Source: Planctomycetota bacterium | Lineage (GTDB): Bacteria; Planctomycetota; Phycisphaerae; Sedimentisphaerales; Anaerobacaceae | Direction of reading: 5' to 3' | Length of the DNA: 64,000 bases | Assembly (NCBI GenBank): GCA_019456255.1 | Contig: VRUG01000003.1 | Location: forward strand, 1 to 64,000 | Shown: piece after piece, positions 1 to 8,956 of the stretch | Layout: every line of letters starts with the position of its first letter | How positions within the stretch are numbered: the stretch's first letter is position 1 | Made by a program: the position numbers and the translations under genes | The notes under the pieces: model-generated | Databases searched by the model: none | Told to the model about the DNA's origin: nothing | The model's input: only the letters and a program-made list of their open reading frames with translations

Positions 1-174
1 ATCCTCGATTATATAACCGAGAAAAGGCGATAGCGCAAATCTTTTTATGGAAAAATTCAAGCTTTTCTACAGAGCATGTCCGGTACCTTTTTTTTCGCGT
101 TTTGTCATTGATTCCTCATTCGGGCTTTTCCGTAAGGAGTCCTTAGGACTTAATCCTTAATTAAAAAATCTTTC
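1..174. other. Intergenic, no gene seen
   Basis: No convincing reading frame is visible here. The stretch is AT-rich with short hairpin-like words. It precedes a good promoter at 175-202. It may hold the tail of a transcript from outside the window, but nothing shows this. Confidence 0.5.
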
Positions 175-202
175 TTGATTTTGCCTAATAATCTGGTATA
201 AT
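175..202 (+). promoter_or_regulatory. Sigma-70 type promoter with extended -10
   Basis: TTGATT (175-180), a 16-base spacer and TATAAT (197-202), preceded by TGG to make an extended -10. It points at the SH3-domain gene starting at 602, which would have a leader of about 390 bases. The same TGGTATAATG word recurs upstream of rpoN and of the DUF5678 gene. Confidence 0.55.
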
Positions 203-293
203 GACCACCGAAATATAAAAAATGGGGGTTTACAAAATGCCAAATATGTCTATTAAAAATCAACTCCGCCAAAGGCGGGTTCCAAATCGATTA

Positions 294-364
294 CTTGTCC
301 CCATATCCAGATTTATTTATAAATCTATGGGGATGTTTAAATTTACCAGTAAATTTATGGGGGT
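294..364. repeat. Dispersed imperfect palindrome, copy 1 plus degenerate half
   Basis: A copy of an inverted repeat whose arms read CCCCATA-n-AGATTTA and TAAATCT-ATGGGGA. The main copy spans about 294-333. A degenerate second unit (AAATTTACC then AAATTTATGGGGG) follows to 364. The same element occurs near 45.2-45.5 kb and 57.5-57.6 kb. A 99-codon open frame (222-521) runs through it and is best explained by the repeat. Confidence 0.65.
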
Positions 365-601
365 TATCCTGTTTAAAAATATAAACGTTTTAATAAACGA
401 ACCCAATTTCCAAAAACCCAAAATGAACTTAAACTTATACCCGATAAAGGATTACAACAAAAAACACCTTTCCCCCGAACTGAAAAACGAACCCAAACGA
501 AGCCAAAAAATAAAGGGTTGACAATTCCAAACCCGCTTGATAACTTGAAACATATAAACGGATTGAATATCTTACAAAAATCCTTCTAAGGAGGTAAAAA
601 A

Positions 602-1738
602 ATGAACTCAAAGATCAACCCTATTATCATCATCTGTCTAATAACCTGCGTCTCGGTTTCTTTTGCTCAGGAAGCGGTAGAAACACCCGCCGCAAATGCC
701 GATTCAAATGAAGTCTATATCGGGGAAATAGTCGGCGATAACGTCAATATTCGTTCCGGACCCGGAACAAATTATTACGTCTGCACAAAACTTAATAAAG
801 CCGACAGAGTCAAAGTCGTCGGCAGTCAGTTCAGCTGGACAAGAATCGAACCGCCAACAGGTTGCTTCTCATGGATCTCAAAACACTATGTCAGCGCCGA
901 TCCCGCAAATCCCGGTATCGGTATTGTCACCGGTGACTCGGTTCGTGTCTATGCAGGCTCGACCACAAAACAACCAATACATTCAACAAGACTCCAGGGT
1001 AAGCTAAACAAAAATGATATGGTAAAACTACTCGGCGACGTACAGGAAGACTATTACAAAATCGCACCACCTGTGTTTGCATATCTCTGGGTAAGCACCA
1101 AATATGTAAAACAAATTAGCAATGTCGGAGACGTACCCTTGATTGTTGAATCCTCAAAAACTGTAATGGAACCTGTCGCTCCTGCTCCCGATGTTGTCTC
1201 ACAACTAAAAGTGTTCCGAAGCCTGCAGAAAAGTATCGATGCCGAAAAGAAAAAACCGCTCGATAAGCAAAATTACACTGACATAAAAAACGCTCTGATC
1301 GAAATTGCCGATGACTCACAGGCCGACAAAGCAGCTCGCTATGCCAAATTTACGGTCAAGCAAGTTGAAGGATATGAATTGGCCGGAGAAGTCGACAAAG
1401 CCGTTAAACTCCAGGCACAACAGCTGCTCGAAACCATAGAGAGAATAGAAAAAGCTCGCGCAACGAAATTAGAACAATTACCTGATCTCGGGAGTTTTGC
1501 CGCTGTTGGAAACTTCCAGGTTTCAAGCATTTATGGCTCAGAGCCAGAATTAAGGCATTATCAGCTAATCGATGAGGATGGCAAAATCATTTGCTTCGCC
1601 TTGCCAGATGAATCGGCCTCAGATATGAATTTGGATGAGTTTCTCGATAAAAAAGTCGGTTTGCTCGGAAGAGTTACCTCTCATCCGCAAACCGCAGGAG
1701 CATTGATAAAATTCACTAACGTAGTCGAACTGGACTAA
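602..1738 (+). CDS. Exported SH3-domain protein
   Basis: A 378-residue protein with a signal peptide (about 1-22, ending VSFAQ). It has a bacterial SH3 domain at about 38-98, with the typical GDNVNIRSGPGTNYY core, and a second, weaker SH3-like unit at about 107-170 (GDSVRVYAG). A helical segment follows (about 190-290), then a C-terminal beta-rich domain (about 300-378) that looks OB-like (KKVGLLGRV). Bacterial SH3 domains usually bind peptidoglycan or peptides, so a periplasmic or wall-associated role is inferred. The start is firm: AAGGAGGT at 588-595 lies 6 bases before the ATG. No enzymatic motif was seen. Confidence 0.85.
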   Translation: MNSKINPIIIICLITCVSVSFAQEAVETPAANADSNEVYIGEIVGDNVNIRSGPGTNYYVCTKLNKADRVKVVGSQFSWTRIEPPTGCFSWISKHYVSADPANPGIGIVTGDSVRVYAGSTTKQPIHSTRLQGKLNKNDMVKLLGDVQEDYYKIAPPVFAYLWVSTKYVKQISNVGDVPLIVESSKTVMEPVAPAPDVVSQLKVFRSLQKSIDAEKKKPLDKQNYTDIKNALIEIADDSQADKAARYAKFTVKQVEGYELAGEVDKAVKLQAQQLLETIERIEKARATKLEQLPDLGSFAAVGNFQVSSIYGSEPELRHYQLIDEDGKIICFALPDESASDMNLDEFLDKKVGLLGRVTSHPQTAGALIKFTNVVELD

Positions 1739-1744
1739 TTGGCA

Positions 1745-1862
1745 AATACTCCTGTCCTATCTACCCTGAGCCTGTCGAAGGGAGATTACCGAAGGGAGCT
1801 TGTCGAGGGGAGATTGCCTGCACTGAGCATTGTCGAAGTGCCGAAGTGTCGAAAGGCGATGC
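1745..1862. repeat. Short tandem-like repeats with a GTCGAAGG core
   Basis: Three or four imperfect units of the form TGAGCCTGTCGAAGGG, GAGCTTGTCGAGGG and TGAGCATTGTCGAAG lie between two gene ends. The unit resembles the common extragenic word CTTCGACAGGCTCAGG seen in many bacterial genomes. No coding role is apparent. Confidence 0.55.
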
Positions 1863-1864
1863 GG

Positions 1865-4800
1865 TCATTTGTTCTTAATACGCCTGGTACCAAGAAGACC
1901 TACTGCTTCTTTTAATGCAGGCAAAGATTTGGTCTTTATACTCGGGTGATTGAAGTTACCGCTCACATCAATTCGAACAACTCCTTCGCCAAGACCTTCG
2001 GTCAACGACTGAAAAATTGTAGGTTTGGCATTCGCGAACCTTTTGCCGCGAGCCGTTAGAGTGACATTTATATCTTGATTTTTCAGATTTAATCGCCCCG
2101 ACCCGCTAAGTGCTAAAGACTCGCCGGACAGGTCAACATTCTTTATCAACAACTGGTCAGCTTTTATATACGAATCCACAAGCATCTGTCTAAAAGCGAA
2201 ATCTTTTGCTTCTGTCACTTCCAACTCGTGCAGCACTTTCCCCACCGTTGACCGCTTGCTGGCTTTCATATCCGTTATTCGCAATCGGCATCGACCTATG
2301 CGGGAAACGCTGTCGTTAAATTTGCCCGTGATACTTAAGGCACCTGCAAGTTTTCCGCTGCTCGGTTCAATACGCCCGCCCTCATCAGGCTCGGCCCGAC
2401 CGGATAATATCTGCTTGCGCTTGCCCTCTAATAAAAACTCTTTCAGGTCGATATCATCAAAACCAATCTGCAGCAAATATTCCGCATTTCCATCTTCGGG
2501 TATTTTTAACCCGAACGTACCTCCTAATTTCCCGTTATAACATTTGGCCTTTAGGTTTTCTGTCAGCCAACTGTCACTCTCAGGATCGTAGTACATATCG
2601 GCACTCAAATCGTTTAAGAATAGGTTGCTGATCCGAACACCATCTGCGATAAGAGTGACCCGTCCATTGGAAAGTCCGAAACCGGTTTTGAGCAGGCCTT
2701 TTGTTTTAAATATTGCGTCTAATTCTGTTATCGCAGGGGTCGTATTGAAATTGCAGGACTTGAATTTGGCAAAACCTTCAAAATCAATATATTTTTCACC
2801 ATCATCGGAAGTGAAGACAGAAATATTTCCAAGGTTTAGATCAAACAGTCCAGTAGGCGAAAGTTTTTGGTAAAAAGGCTCGACATCTTCAGGCATCATA
2901 AGGCCAAGCCGCTCATCTAATAGAATATCATTTGCGTATAGACTAAAGGATGCATTACTAAAGACCTTATCTACCAAAAATATTTGTCCATTTAATGTTA
3001 TTTTGGAACTTTTAGGCGCCAGATGGACACTGTCGGCTGTCGTTGCTGTGATGTTCTCGAGTTTAATATTATTCGTTCCGATTTTCAGGCTGCCGCGGAT
3101 ATCTCTTAGGGGATAGGGAAAAGACTCAAAGTTGATACTATTACCCAAAAGGTCAATAACTACAATATAATCAAATTGTTTGTCATCGCTGGACTTGTTC
3201 AGGTCAAGGCTGTAATTGATTTTACCTTTGGGGTTTAGTTCCGAGATAAATTTACGGGACTTATCGGGTAATAGCTCGAAAAGTTCCTCGTTTATTTCCA
3301 GGCCTTCTGTGCCTAATGTAAGTTGATAATTAGGATTCTTCTGCTGGTTCGCCCAGATTCTACCAGTTAGAAAAATCAATCCTTGTCCGTACTTATTAAT
3401 TATTTCAAATTGTTCTTTGACCTTTTGATTTTGTTCCACGGACAGTGAATCTTTAAGTTTTGAATCAAGCTTGATATTGCTGGCTTCTATTGAAATGTTA
3501 TATGTCGGCTTGTCTGTGCCCGTAGAGGTAGTCTTGCCATTCAAGATTATTTTTTGCCTACCTACTTGTGAAACTAAATTCGATAATGTCACCCCGCCTT
3601 TTTCAAATACCAACTTTCCGGTAAGATTACGCAATGGATACGGAAAGTGACGATATGTAGCATTGGCGCCCAGAGGGTAAATTTCTAATACTTTTCTTAT
3701 ATCTGTCGGTGACTTTCTCTCTATAGTAAAGTTTGCTTTAACTTTACCGCCCGGTGAAAACGTCGACCAAATCTGCTTCTGTTTCTCATTCAGTGCATTG
3801 TATAAATCGTCATCCAATATCAAATTGTCACTTGAAATCTGAATCCTCAACCTATGTTTTTGCTTGAATCCTTCAATGATTCCATTAATAGCAACTTCAA
3901 CAGTGTTGTGAGTTCCTCGCAGGTTACTAAACTTAACACTTTTTTCAGTAAAATCTATTAGCCCGGTTATGTTATCCAAAGGATAAGGAAATCTGCTGTC
4001 AATGATGGAAACATTGTCACAATTGACCCTGCCATTCAAAATACTTTTGTTCAACTCAGTCAGATTGCCCCATGCTTTAACATTGACATCAAATTGTCCC
4101 CTGGCATCGTGCCGGTCAAAAAATCGTTGAACAGCACTAACGGCACTGAGCTTTTGCAAAAAAGGAGGTTTGGCAAATATAGACGTCTCGGATATGGGCA
4201 TGTGTTTTAATTGCATGTCAGATATATCTAATTGAAGTGAATAGGTATTGCTCCGGTCATAAGTTAATTCGGCATTCATAGAATTTATCCACCATTTTCT
4301 TTCAAAAGCGGGTAAATCTGACGAGGAAATCGAGCCCCAAACTTTAACTGTTCCCGGACACCATGACCCGAACAAAGTACTTTTTTCTGAATCTGCTCGT
4401 TTGGCAGTTGAAACATCAAAACTGTAACCACCTATTAATTCCTGAGCGGACCAAAATTTTGCATTGATTGGCACTGCTGCTATTGTTTTCCTTAACCCTT
4501 TCGACATCTTACTGTATTGAAGGATGCCTCTTTTGAGGCGGACAGAAGGTATTTGGCCGTCCCCATCTTTTTTCGGAAGTTGGAGTTTGACAGCAGAGAC
4601 GTTCCATTGCCCGGTATCTACATTCTGCTGGGCATTGAGAACAAAATCCTTAACTATTATGCTTTTCAATTGCGGATTTCGAAGCAGCACGCTGATTAAA
4701 TTAAAGCGAATATATACTCTGTCAGCTGTTAATATCGTGTCATCATAGGTTTGTTTTTCTTCAGGCCTGACTTTCAATCCTTTAATCACAACCGAACCGT

Positions 4801-5002
4801 TGAGATTGAAAACAACTGATGACGTCGTAATTTTGGTATTGGTTAACTCAGAAATTTGAAAAATCGCAATTGTACACAAAGCGCGACCCGTAAGAATAAA
4901 GAAAAGCCACAACAGCCCTAAAAAAACCAAAATCTCTATTCGTCTAACCCAAATAGGCCGCCTGGTTTTTTTTGTCTCACAGCTTTCATCGGATACGGTC
5001 AT
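1865..5002 (-). CDS. AsmA-like envelope protein
   Basis: A 1045-residue protein with one N-terminal membrane segment (about 22-46, FLGLLWLFFILTG) and a long beta-rich body. The body holds at least three internal modules, each opening with FPYPL followed by a D/N-I/L-x-G-x-L strand pattern. The C-terminal part (LSGSGRLNLKNQDINVTL, near 960-985) matches the AsmA/DUF3971 style. AsmA-like proteins are bridge-like lipid-transfer or outer-membrane assembly factors anchored in the inner membrane, so such a role is inferred. It starts 38 bases after purD on the same strand and is probably co-transcribed. Family assignment is good; substrate is unknown. Confidence 0.8.
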   Translation of the reverse strand: MTVSDESCETKKTRRPIWVRRIEILVFLGLLWLFFILTGRALCTIAIFQISELTNTKITTSSVVFNLNGSVVIKGLKVRPEEKQTYDDTILTADRVYIRFNLISVLLRNPQLKSIIVKDFVLNAQQNVDTGQWNVSAVKLQLPKKDGDGQIPSVRLKRGILQYSKMSKGLRKTIAAVPINAKFWSAQELIGGYSFDVSTAKRADSEKSTLFGSWCPGTVKVWGSISSSDLPAFERKWWINSMNAELTYDRSNTYSLQLDISDMQLKHMPISETSIFAKPPFLQKLSAVSAVQRFFDRHDARGQFDVNVKAWGNLTELNKSILNGRVNCDNVSIIDSRFPYPLDNITGLIDFTEKSVKFSNLRGTHNTVEVAINGIIEGFKQKHRLRIQISSDNLILDDDLYNALNEKQKQIWSTFSPGGKVKANFTIERKSPTDIRKVLEIYPLGANATYRHFPYPLRNLTGKLVFEKGGVTLSNLVSQVGRQKIILNGKTTSTGTDKPTYNISIEASNIKLDSKLKDSLSVEQNQKVKEQFEIINKYGQGLIFLTGRIWANQQKNPNYQLTLGTEGLEINEELFELLPDKSRKFISELNPKGKINYSLDLNKSSDDKQFDYIVVIDLLGNSINFESFPYPLRDIRGSLKIGTNNIKLENITATTADSVHLAPKSSKITLNGQIFLVDKVFSNASFSLYANDILLDERLGLMMPEDVEPFYQKLSPTGLFDLNLGNISVFTSDDGEKYIDFEGFAKFKSCNFNTTPAITELDAIFKTKGLLKTGFGLSNGRVTLIADGVRISNLFLNDLSADMYYDPESDSWLTENLKAKCYNGKLGGTFGLKIPEDGNAEYLLQIGFDDIDLKEFLLEGKRKQILSGRAEPDEGGRIEPSSGKLAGALSITGKFNDSVSRIGRCRLRITDMKASKRSTVGKVLHELEVTEAKDFAFRQMLVDSYIKADQLLIKNVDLSGESLALSGSGRLNLKNQDINVTLTARGKRFANAKPTIFQSLTEGLGEGVVRIDVSGNFNHPSIKTKSLPALKEAVGLLGTRRIKNK

Positions 5003-5040
5003 TGATTAAACCAAAAAGCTAACTAAAATTTAAAGCCACT

Positions 5041-6318
5041 CTATTTTTTACGATTTATCGCTTTGTCGGCAATGTCACGACGATAGTATGCGCCTTCAAA
5101 ACTGATCTTATCAACAGCTTCATATGCCTTGGCTTTAGCTTCAGCAATTGTTTGCCCTATTGCAGTTACTCCGAGAACCCTGCCGCCGTTTGTAACAATG
5201 TCACCATCTTGTTTTGCGGTTCCTGCGTGAAATACCACAACATCTTTAAGCTTGCCTGCCTCTTCGAGTCCGCTTATCTTTTTGCCTTTCTCATAATCAC
5301 CAGGATAGCCGCCAGATGCCATAACTACGCACACTGCGGGCCTCGGATCCCATTGCAAATTGATTGTATCAAGCTTGCTATCACAGACCGCAAGCATAAC
5401 TTTAAGTAAGTCACTTTTTAAACGCATTAATATAGGCTGAGTTTCAGGGTCACCAAAGCGAACATTGAATTCAAGCACTCTGGGCCCGCCTGCTGTGGCC
5501 ATTATGCCAGCGTAAAGAATACCTTTGTAAGGCGTGTCATTGCGATTCATACCGTCAACCGTTGGAACAAGAATCTCCCTCGTTATCTGTTTGATCATTT
5601 TTTCTGTCACTACAGGTGCGGGACTATAGGCTCCCATTCCACCGGTATTCGGGCCGGTATCGCCCTCGCCGATAGCCTTGTGGTCCTGCGACGACTCCAT
5701 GATATAAATATTTTTACCGTCAACAAAGGCCAGTATCGATGCCTCTTCACCCAAAAGTTTATCTTCTACAATAATCGTATTGCCGGCAGAACCGAACATA
5801 TCGTCGCACATTATTTTTTCAGCTATCACTATTCCGTCAGCGGGGTCGTCACAGACAAAAACACCCTTACCCTTTGCAAGACCCGCAGCTTTTACGACGA
5901 CCGGCTCGTCCCTGCTTGCGATGTATGCCTTGGCGTCATCATATCGGTCAAAAATCCTGCCCTCTGCCGTCGATATCGAACACGAACGCATCAACTGTTT
6001 TGAAAATGCCTTGTCGGCCTCAAGCTGGGCAGCTGCTCGGCTTGGGCCAAACGCCTTGATACCTGCCTTCTCAAAAACATCTACCGCACCTGCTGCCAAA
6101 GGGTCCTCCGGGCCAACAACCACCAGGCCCACTTTGTTTTGCTGAGCAAATTCAAGCAAGGCAGGGATATCGGTTGGGCTTATATCAATATTTTCTCCGC
6201 ATTGAGCAGTACCCGGATTACCAGGCGCTATATAGAGCTTACTTAACTCTTTAGATTGAGATAACTTCCATGCCAGTGCGTGTTCACGACCGCCGTTGCC
6301 AATTAACAGTACTTTCAT
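5041..6318 (-). CDS. purD: Phosphoribosylamine-glycine ligase
   Basis: A 425-residue GAR synthetase, the full family length. It catalyses the ATP-dependent joining of glycine to phosphoribosylamine in cytosolic purine synthesis. Visible features are the N-terminal loop GNGGREHALAWKL, the ATP-grasp region (VVKAAGLAKGKGVFV, about 140-155; GEEASILAFVDG, about 190-201) and the signature FNVRFGDPETQP (about 285-296). It is the first gene of a two-gene minus-strand unit with the AsmA-like gene. No other pur genes are present in the window. Confidence 0.97.
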   Translation of the reverse strand: MKVLLIGNGGREHALAWKLSQSKELSKLYIAPGNPGTAQCGENIDISPTDIPALLEFAQQNKVGLVVVGPEDPLAAGAVDVFEKAGIKAFGPSRAAAQLEADKAFSKQLMRSCSISTAEGRIFDRYDDAKAYIASRDEPVVVKAAGLAKGKGVFVCDDPADGIVIAEKIMCDDMFGSAGNTIIVEDKLLGEEASILAFVDGKNIYIMESSQDHKAIGEGDTGPNTGGMGAYSPAPVVTEKMIKQITREILVPTVDGMNRNDTPYKGILYAGIMATAGGPRVLEFNVRFGDPETQPILMRLKSDLLKVMLAVCDSKLDTINLQWDPRPAVCVVMASGGYPGDYEKGKKISGLEEAGKLKDVVVFHAGTAKQDGDIVTNGGRVLGVTAIGQTIAEAKAKAYEAVDKISFEGAYYRRDIADKAINRKK

Positions 6319-6428
6319 TTCAAAACCTCAAATTAAATGTTAATAAGAATTACGAGAAATAAACCAACTCTCATCTCCGCACCAAAGACAGTAATCTACC
6401 AGAGCTTGGGCTTTTGCTCAAGTTTTCT

Positions 6429-6456
6429 TTGAATTACAAAAAAAATCTGCTATTAT
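6429..6456 (+). promoter_or_regulatory. Sigma-70 type promoter
   Basis: TTGAAT (6429-6434), a 16-base spacer and TATTAT (6451-6456), about 60 bases before the membrane-protein gene starting at 6517. It lies between divergent genes. Confidence 0.5.
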
Positions 6457-6516
6457 TTCCACAAGGATGCCGATTTATATTCCAGCAGGCAGCTTTGTTA
6501 TATTAAGGGATTTATC

Positions 6517-7416
6517 ATGCAATTAACAGTCGTAATGAAGTTCAGGATTGCAGCGGCACTGGCGGCAGGGATTGTCGTGATAGGATTTGGTGCCTGGCCG
6601 CTGGTGGCTTCCCATGAGCCTATGGTAACGGTTTTTATTGACATTATAACCCCCATGACAGCTATTATTCTCGTCGCTTTGGCTGTTTTTGTCGGATTTA
6701 TCGGATATTTTCTCGCTTGGCCATACGGAAAAGAAATTGCCGGATTAGCGGTACCTGCTGGATTGGCGGTTTGGGCAATTCGATCGGCCAATATGACAAA
6801 ACTTATGCTCGCAAATCAGACCATTCAACAAAGACAGCAGATTTTCGCGACATTCACATGGGAACCGATATTTTGGCTAATTGTTGTATTTGCCGGCTTT
6901 GGAGGCGTTAAAATAGCCCAAAAAATATCCCCGCAAAAAGAATTAGATGAAGATTTTGAAACTAAAAGTGGCACAAATCTAAAAAAATACATAAATTCAG
7001 CTATAGCAGTTGTAGGTTCGGTCCTAATAGGGCAGATTCTTATTGGCATATTGGCGCAGGATTTTAGATTGCCAGATACCGTATTGGGTTCAGTTGTGGC
7101 ACAACCTGCAACGGCACAAATTGTTTTTGCTGTACTACTTGCCTTTGGAGTCGCCGCTTTTTTAGTGAAACTGCTCCTAAATGCCGCCTACATATGGCCA
7201 ATTGTAGCAGCTGCGATAACAACAGCATTAGTCTCTTTTGCATGCAAAAGACAGGACCTGCTCCAGCGACTAATGGACAGGCATCCATTGGTGTTTTTCT
7301 CGGATGTAATCGCAGCAATATTGCCAATACAAATGATTGCTTTTGCTGCAATGGGAGCTATCGCGGGATATTGGCTCGCAATTCGATATCAATATTGGCG
7401 AATACACGGAATTTAA
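6517..7416 (+). CDS. Polytopic membrane protein, unknown function
   Basis: A 299-residue, strongly hydrophobic protein with about eight predicted membrane segments (roughly 8-28, 38-60, 66-84, 106-124, 152-172, 190-212, 222-242, 272-290). A charged loop (PQKELDEDFETKSGTNLKK) lies near 140-160. I do not recognise the family. The start ATG has AAGGGA 6 bases upstream. A conserved planctomycete inner-membrane protein is plausible, but no function can be read from the sequence. Confidence 0.75.
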   Translation: MQLTVVMKFRIAAALAAGIVVIGFGAWPLVASHEPMVTVFIDIITPMTAIILVALAVFVGFIGYFLAWPYGKEIAGLAVPAGLAVWAIRSANMTKLMLANQTIQQRQQIFATFTWEPIFWLIVVFAGFGGVKIAQKISPQKELDEDFETKSGTNLKKYINSAIAVVGSVLIGQILIGILAQDFRLPDTVLGSVVAQPATAQIVFAVLLAFGVAAFLVKLLLNAAYIWPIVAAAITTALVSFACKRQDLLQRLMDRHPLVFFSDVIAAILPIQMIAFAAMGAIAGYWLAIRYQYWRIHGI

Positions 7417-7733
7417 TGTAAATTTGACCCAGGTTTTTTGCACGCTTGACATATCTTTTTTGCAAATCACATTGCACTCTAACCATAGCTCTAATAAACA
7501 GTTACGTGATAATGGTCCTATAACATACCCGCCTTGCCAAAAACATGGCAAAAACAACTATTTGTGCCGTGAAAATTGGTCGAAGATATACCAATAGAGA
7601 GTCTTGTAGTTAAAAGATAAGTTCTTTTGAGACAATGACATAACAGGTTTTAACGAGCTAACTGATGAACATTGCCTACTGTTTCATCGTAGAACTCGTG
7701 GATAATGAAACCAACGATTAAAAGGGATTGGAA
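7417..7733. other. Intergenic region upstream of csrA
   Basis: 317 bases without a credible gene. A TTGACA word occurs at 7446-7451, but no good -10 is correctly spaced. No stable terminator with a T-run was seen after the upstream gene. Confidence 0.4.
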
Positions 7734-7994
7734 ATGTTGGTCCTGAGCAGACAAAAAGACGAAACAATTATGATTGGCGATGACATCGAGATCACCATCG
7801 TCGATGTTCGCGGAGATAAAGTACGACTGGGAATTACCGCGCCAAGGGAAATAAGTGTCCATCGCAGAGAAGTTTACGATGCTATTCAAAGAGAAAAAGA
7901 GCAAGGAAAGAAGCCCGAAAAACCCAAAAAGCCCGATAAGCCCGATAAAGACGATAAAGACGATAAACCCGAAAAACCCGGTAAAGACGAATAA
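7734..7994 (+). CDS. csrA: Carbon storage regulator CsrA with an acidic/basic tail
   Basis: CsrA is a small dimeric RNA-binding protein that represses or stabilises mRNAs at GGA motifs. The core [20 protein letters not shown] and the binding patch [15 protein letters not shown], with Arg44, are intact. The family body ends near residue 60. This protein is 86 residues because of a low-complexity tail of K, P, D and E repeats (about 59-86), which is unusual. I place the start at the ATG at 7734 rather than the in-frame TTG at 7728, because GGG at 7724-7726 is then correctly spaced and the family starts MLVL. A terminator follows at 8033. Confidence 0.95.
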   Translation: MLVLSRQKDETIMIGDDIEITIVDVRGDKVRLGITAPREISVHRREVYDAIQREKEQGKKPEKPKKPDKPDKDDKDDKPEKPGKDE

Positions 7995-8032
7995 AAAAAA
8001 CTGACCCAAATCAGTAGCAAAATTGCATTTAT

Positions 8033-8074
8033 CCGTTCTATCAGAGATGATTTTCCTAATAGAGCGGCTTTTTT
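8033..8074 (+). terminator. Rho-independent terminator after csrA
   Basis: A nine-pair stem, CCGTTCTAT (8033-8041) with ATAGAGCGG (8059-8067) including one G-U pair, is followed by CTTTTTT. Confidence 0.75.
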
Positions 8075-8210
8075 ATGCGCTGCAATACACTGCCAGACAT
8101 CATATCTATCCAACACTAAAATTTTGATTTATGACTTGCCCTAAATAATAAAATAATGTCTAATCCAATCCTCGTAAATACATATTTAAAGTTTTTTTGA
8201 GGTGAATAAT

Positions 8211-8837
8211 ATGGCGGATTTACAGGCTTTAGCTCAGGCAATTATTACCGGTGACCAGAACACCGCTTTGGAGGTTACCAAAGCAGCAATCCAGGAGGGC
8301 ACCGCACCAAAAAAGATTCTCGACGAGGGACTCATTGCTGGTATGAACACGATTGGGGAAAGATTCAAGAACAATGAAGTTTATATTCCAGAAGTGCTTA
8401 TTGCTGCCCGTGCTATGAAATCCGCTTTGCAGATTCTTGAGCCTGAACTTGTAAAAGCCGGTGTCGAACCTGTCGGAAGCCTTGTTGTTGGAACAGTACA
8501 GGGTGACTTACATGATATTGGTAAAAATCTGGTAGCTATGATGTTAAAAGGCGCAGGATTTAATGTCATTGACCTGGGGGTCGATGTCGCTCCGGAAGAA
8601 TTTGTCGCACAGGCAAAAAAGGCAAATGTTCAACTGGTCGGATTGAGCGCTCTATTGACAACAACAATGCCTTCGATGGAAAGGACCATAAAAGCTATAA
8701 AAGAGGCAGGGCTTTCCGCTAAAGTTATGATTGGAGGAGCACCGGTAACACAAGATTATGCCGACAAAATCGGCGCCGACGGCTATTCCCCTGACGCCGC
8801 CTCTGCTGTAGATTTAGCCAAAAGCCTTATCGCGTAG
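8211..8837 (+). CDS. Corrinoid (B12-binding) methyltransferase protein
   Basis: A 208-residue cobalamin-binding protein of the MtbC/MtmC/MtaC type. It has a helical cap domain (about 1-85) and a Rossmann-like B12 domain with the D-x-H-x-x-G motif (GDLHDIGKN, His101) plus downstream SALLTTTM and GGAPVT. Such proteins carry the methyl group between a substrate-specific methyltransferase and a second one acting on an acceptor such as tetrahydrofolate or a thiol. No partner methyltransferase lies next to it, so the substrate is unknown. The start at ATG 8211 is supported by GAGGTG 6 bases upstream; an in-frame GTG at 8202 is less likely. A terminator follows. Confidence 0.93.
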   Translation: MADLQALAQAIITGDQNTALEVTKAAIQEGTAPKKILDEGLIAGMNTIGERFKNNEVYIPEVLIAARAMKSALQILEPELVKAGVEPVGSLVVGTVQGDLHDIGKNLVAMMLKGAGFNVIDLGVDVAPEEFVAQAKKANVQLVGLSALLTTTMPSMERTIKAIKEAGLSAKVMIGGAPVTQDYADKIGADGYSPDAASAVDLAKSLIA

Positions 8838-8865
8838 ATTCCATTGCTGCTGATATAAAACAAAA

Positions 8866-8898
8866 CGGTCCCACCTATAAGCTTGGGGCTGTTTTTTT
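8866..8898 (+). terminator. Rho-independent terminator after the corrinoid gene
   Basis: Stem CGGTCCCA (8866-8873) with TGGGGCTG (8884-8891), containing two G-U pairs, is followed by seven T. Confidence 0.7.
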
Positions 8899-8956
8899 GC
8901 GCCGGATGTGATAGAATATATGTCAGCCGTATCGGTTTACTGGTCCTTATATAGAT

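Noticed and set aside
222-521. 99-codon ORF at the left end
   Set aside because: It runs through the dispersed palindrome and is K/N/P-rich low-complexity afterwards. The same SRFIYKSMG-like words appear in unrelated spurious frames at 57.5 kb, so the repeat explains it.
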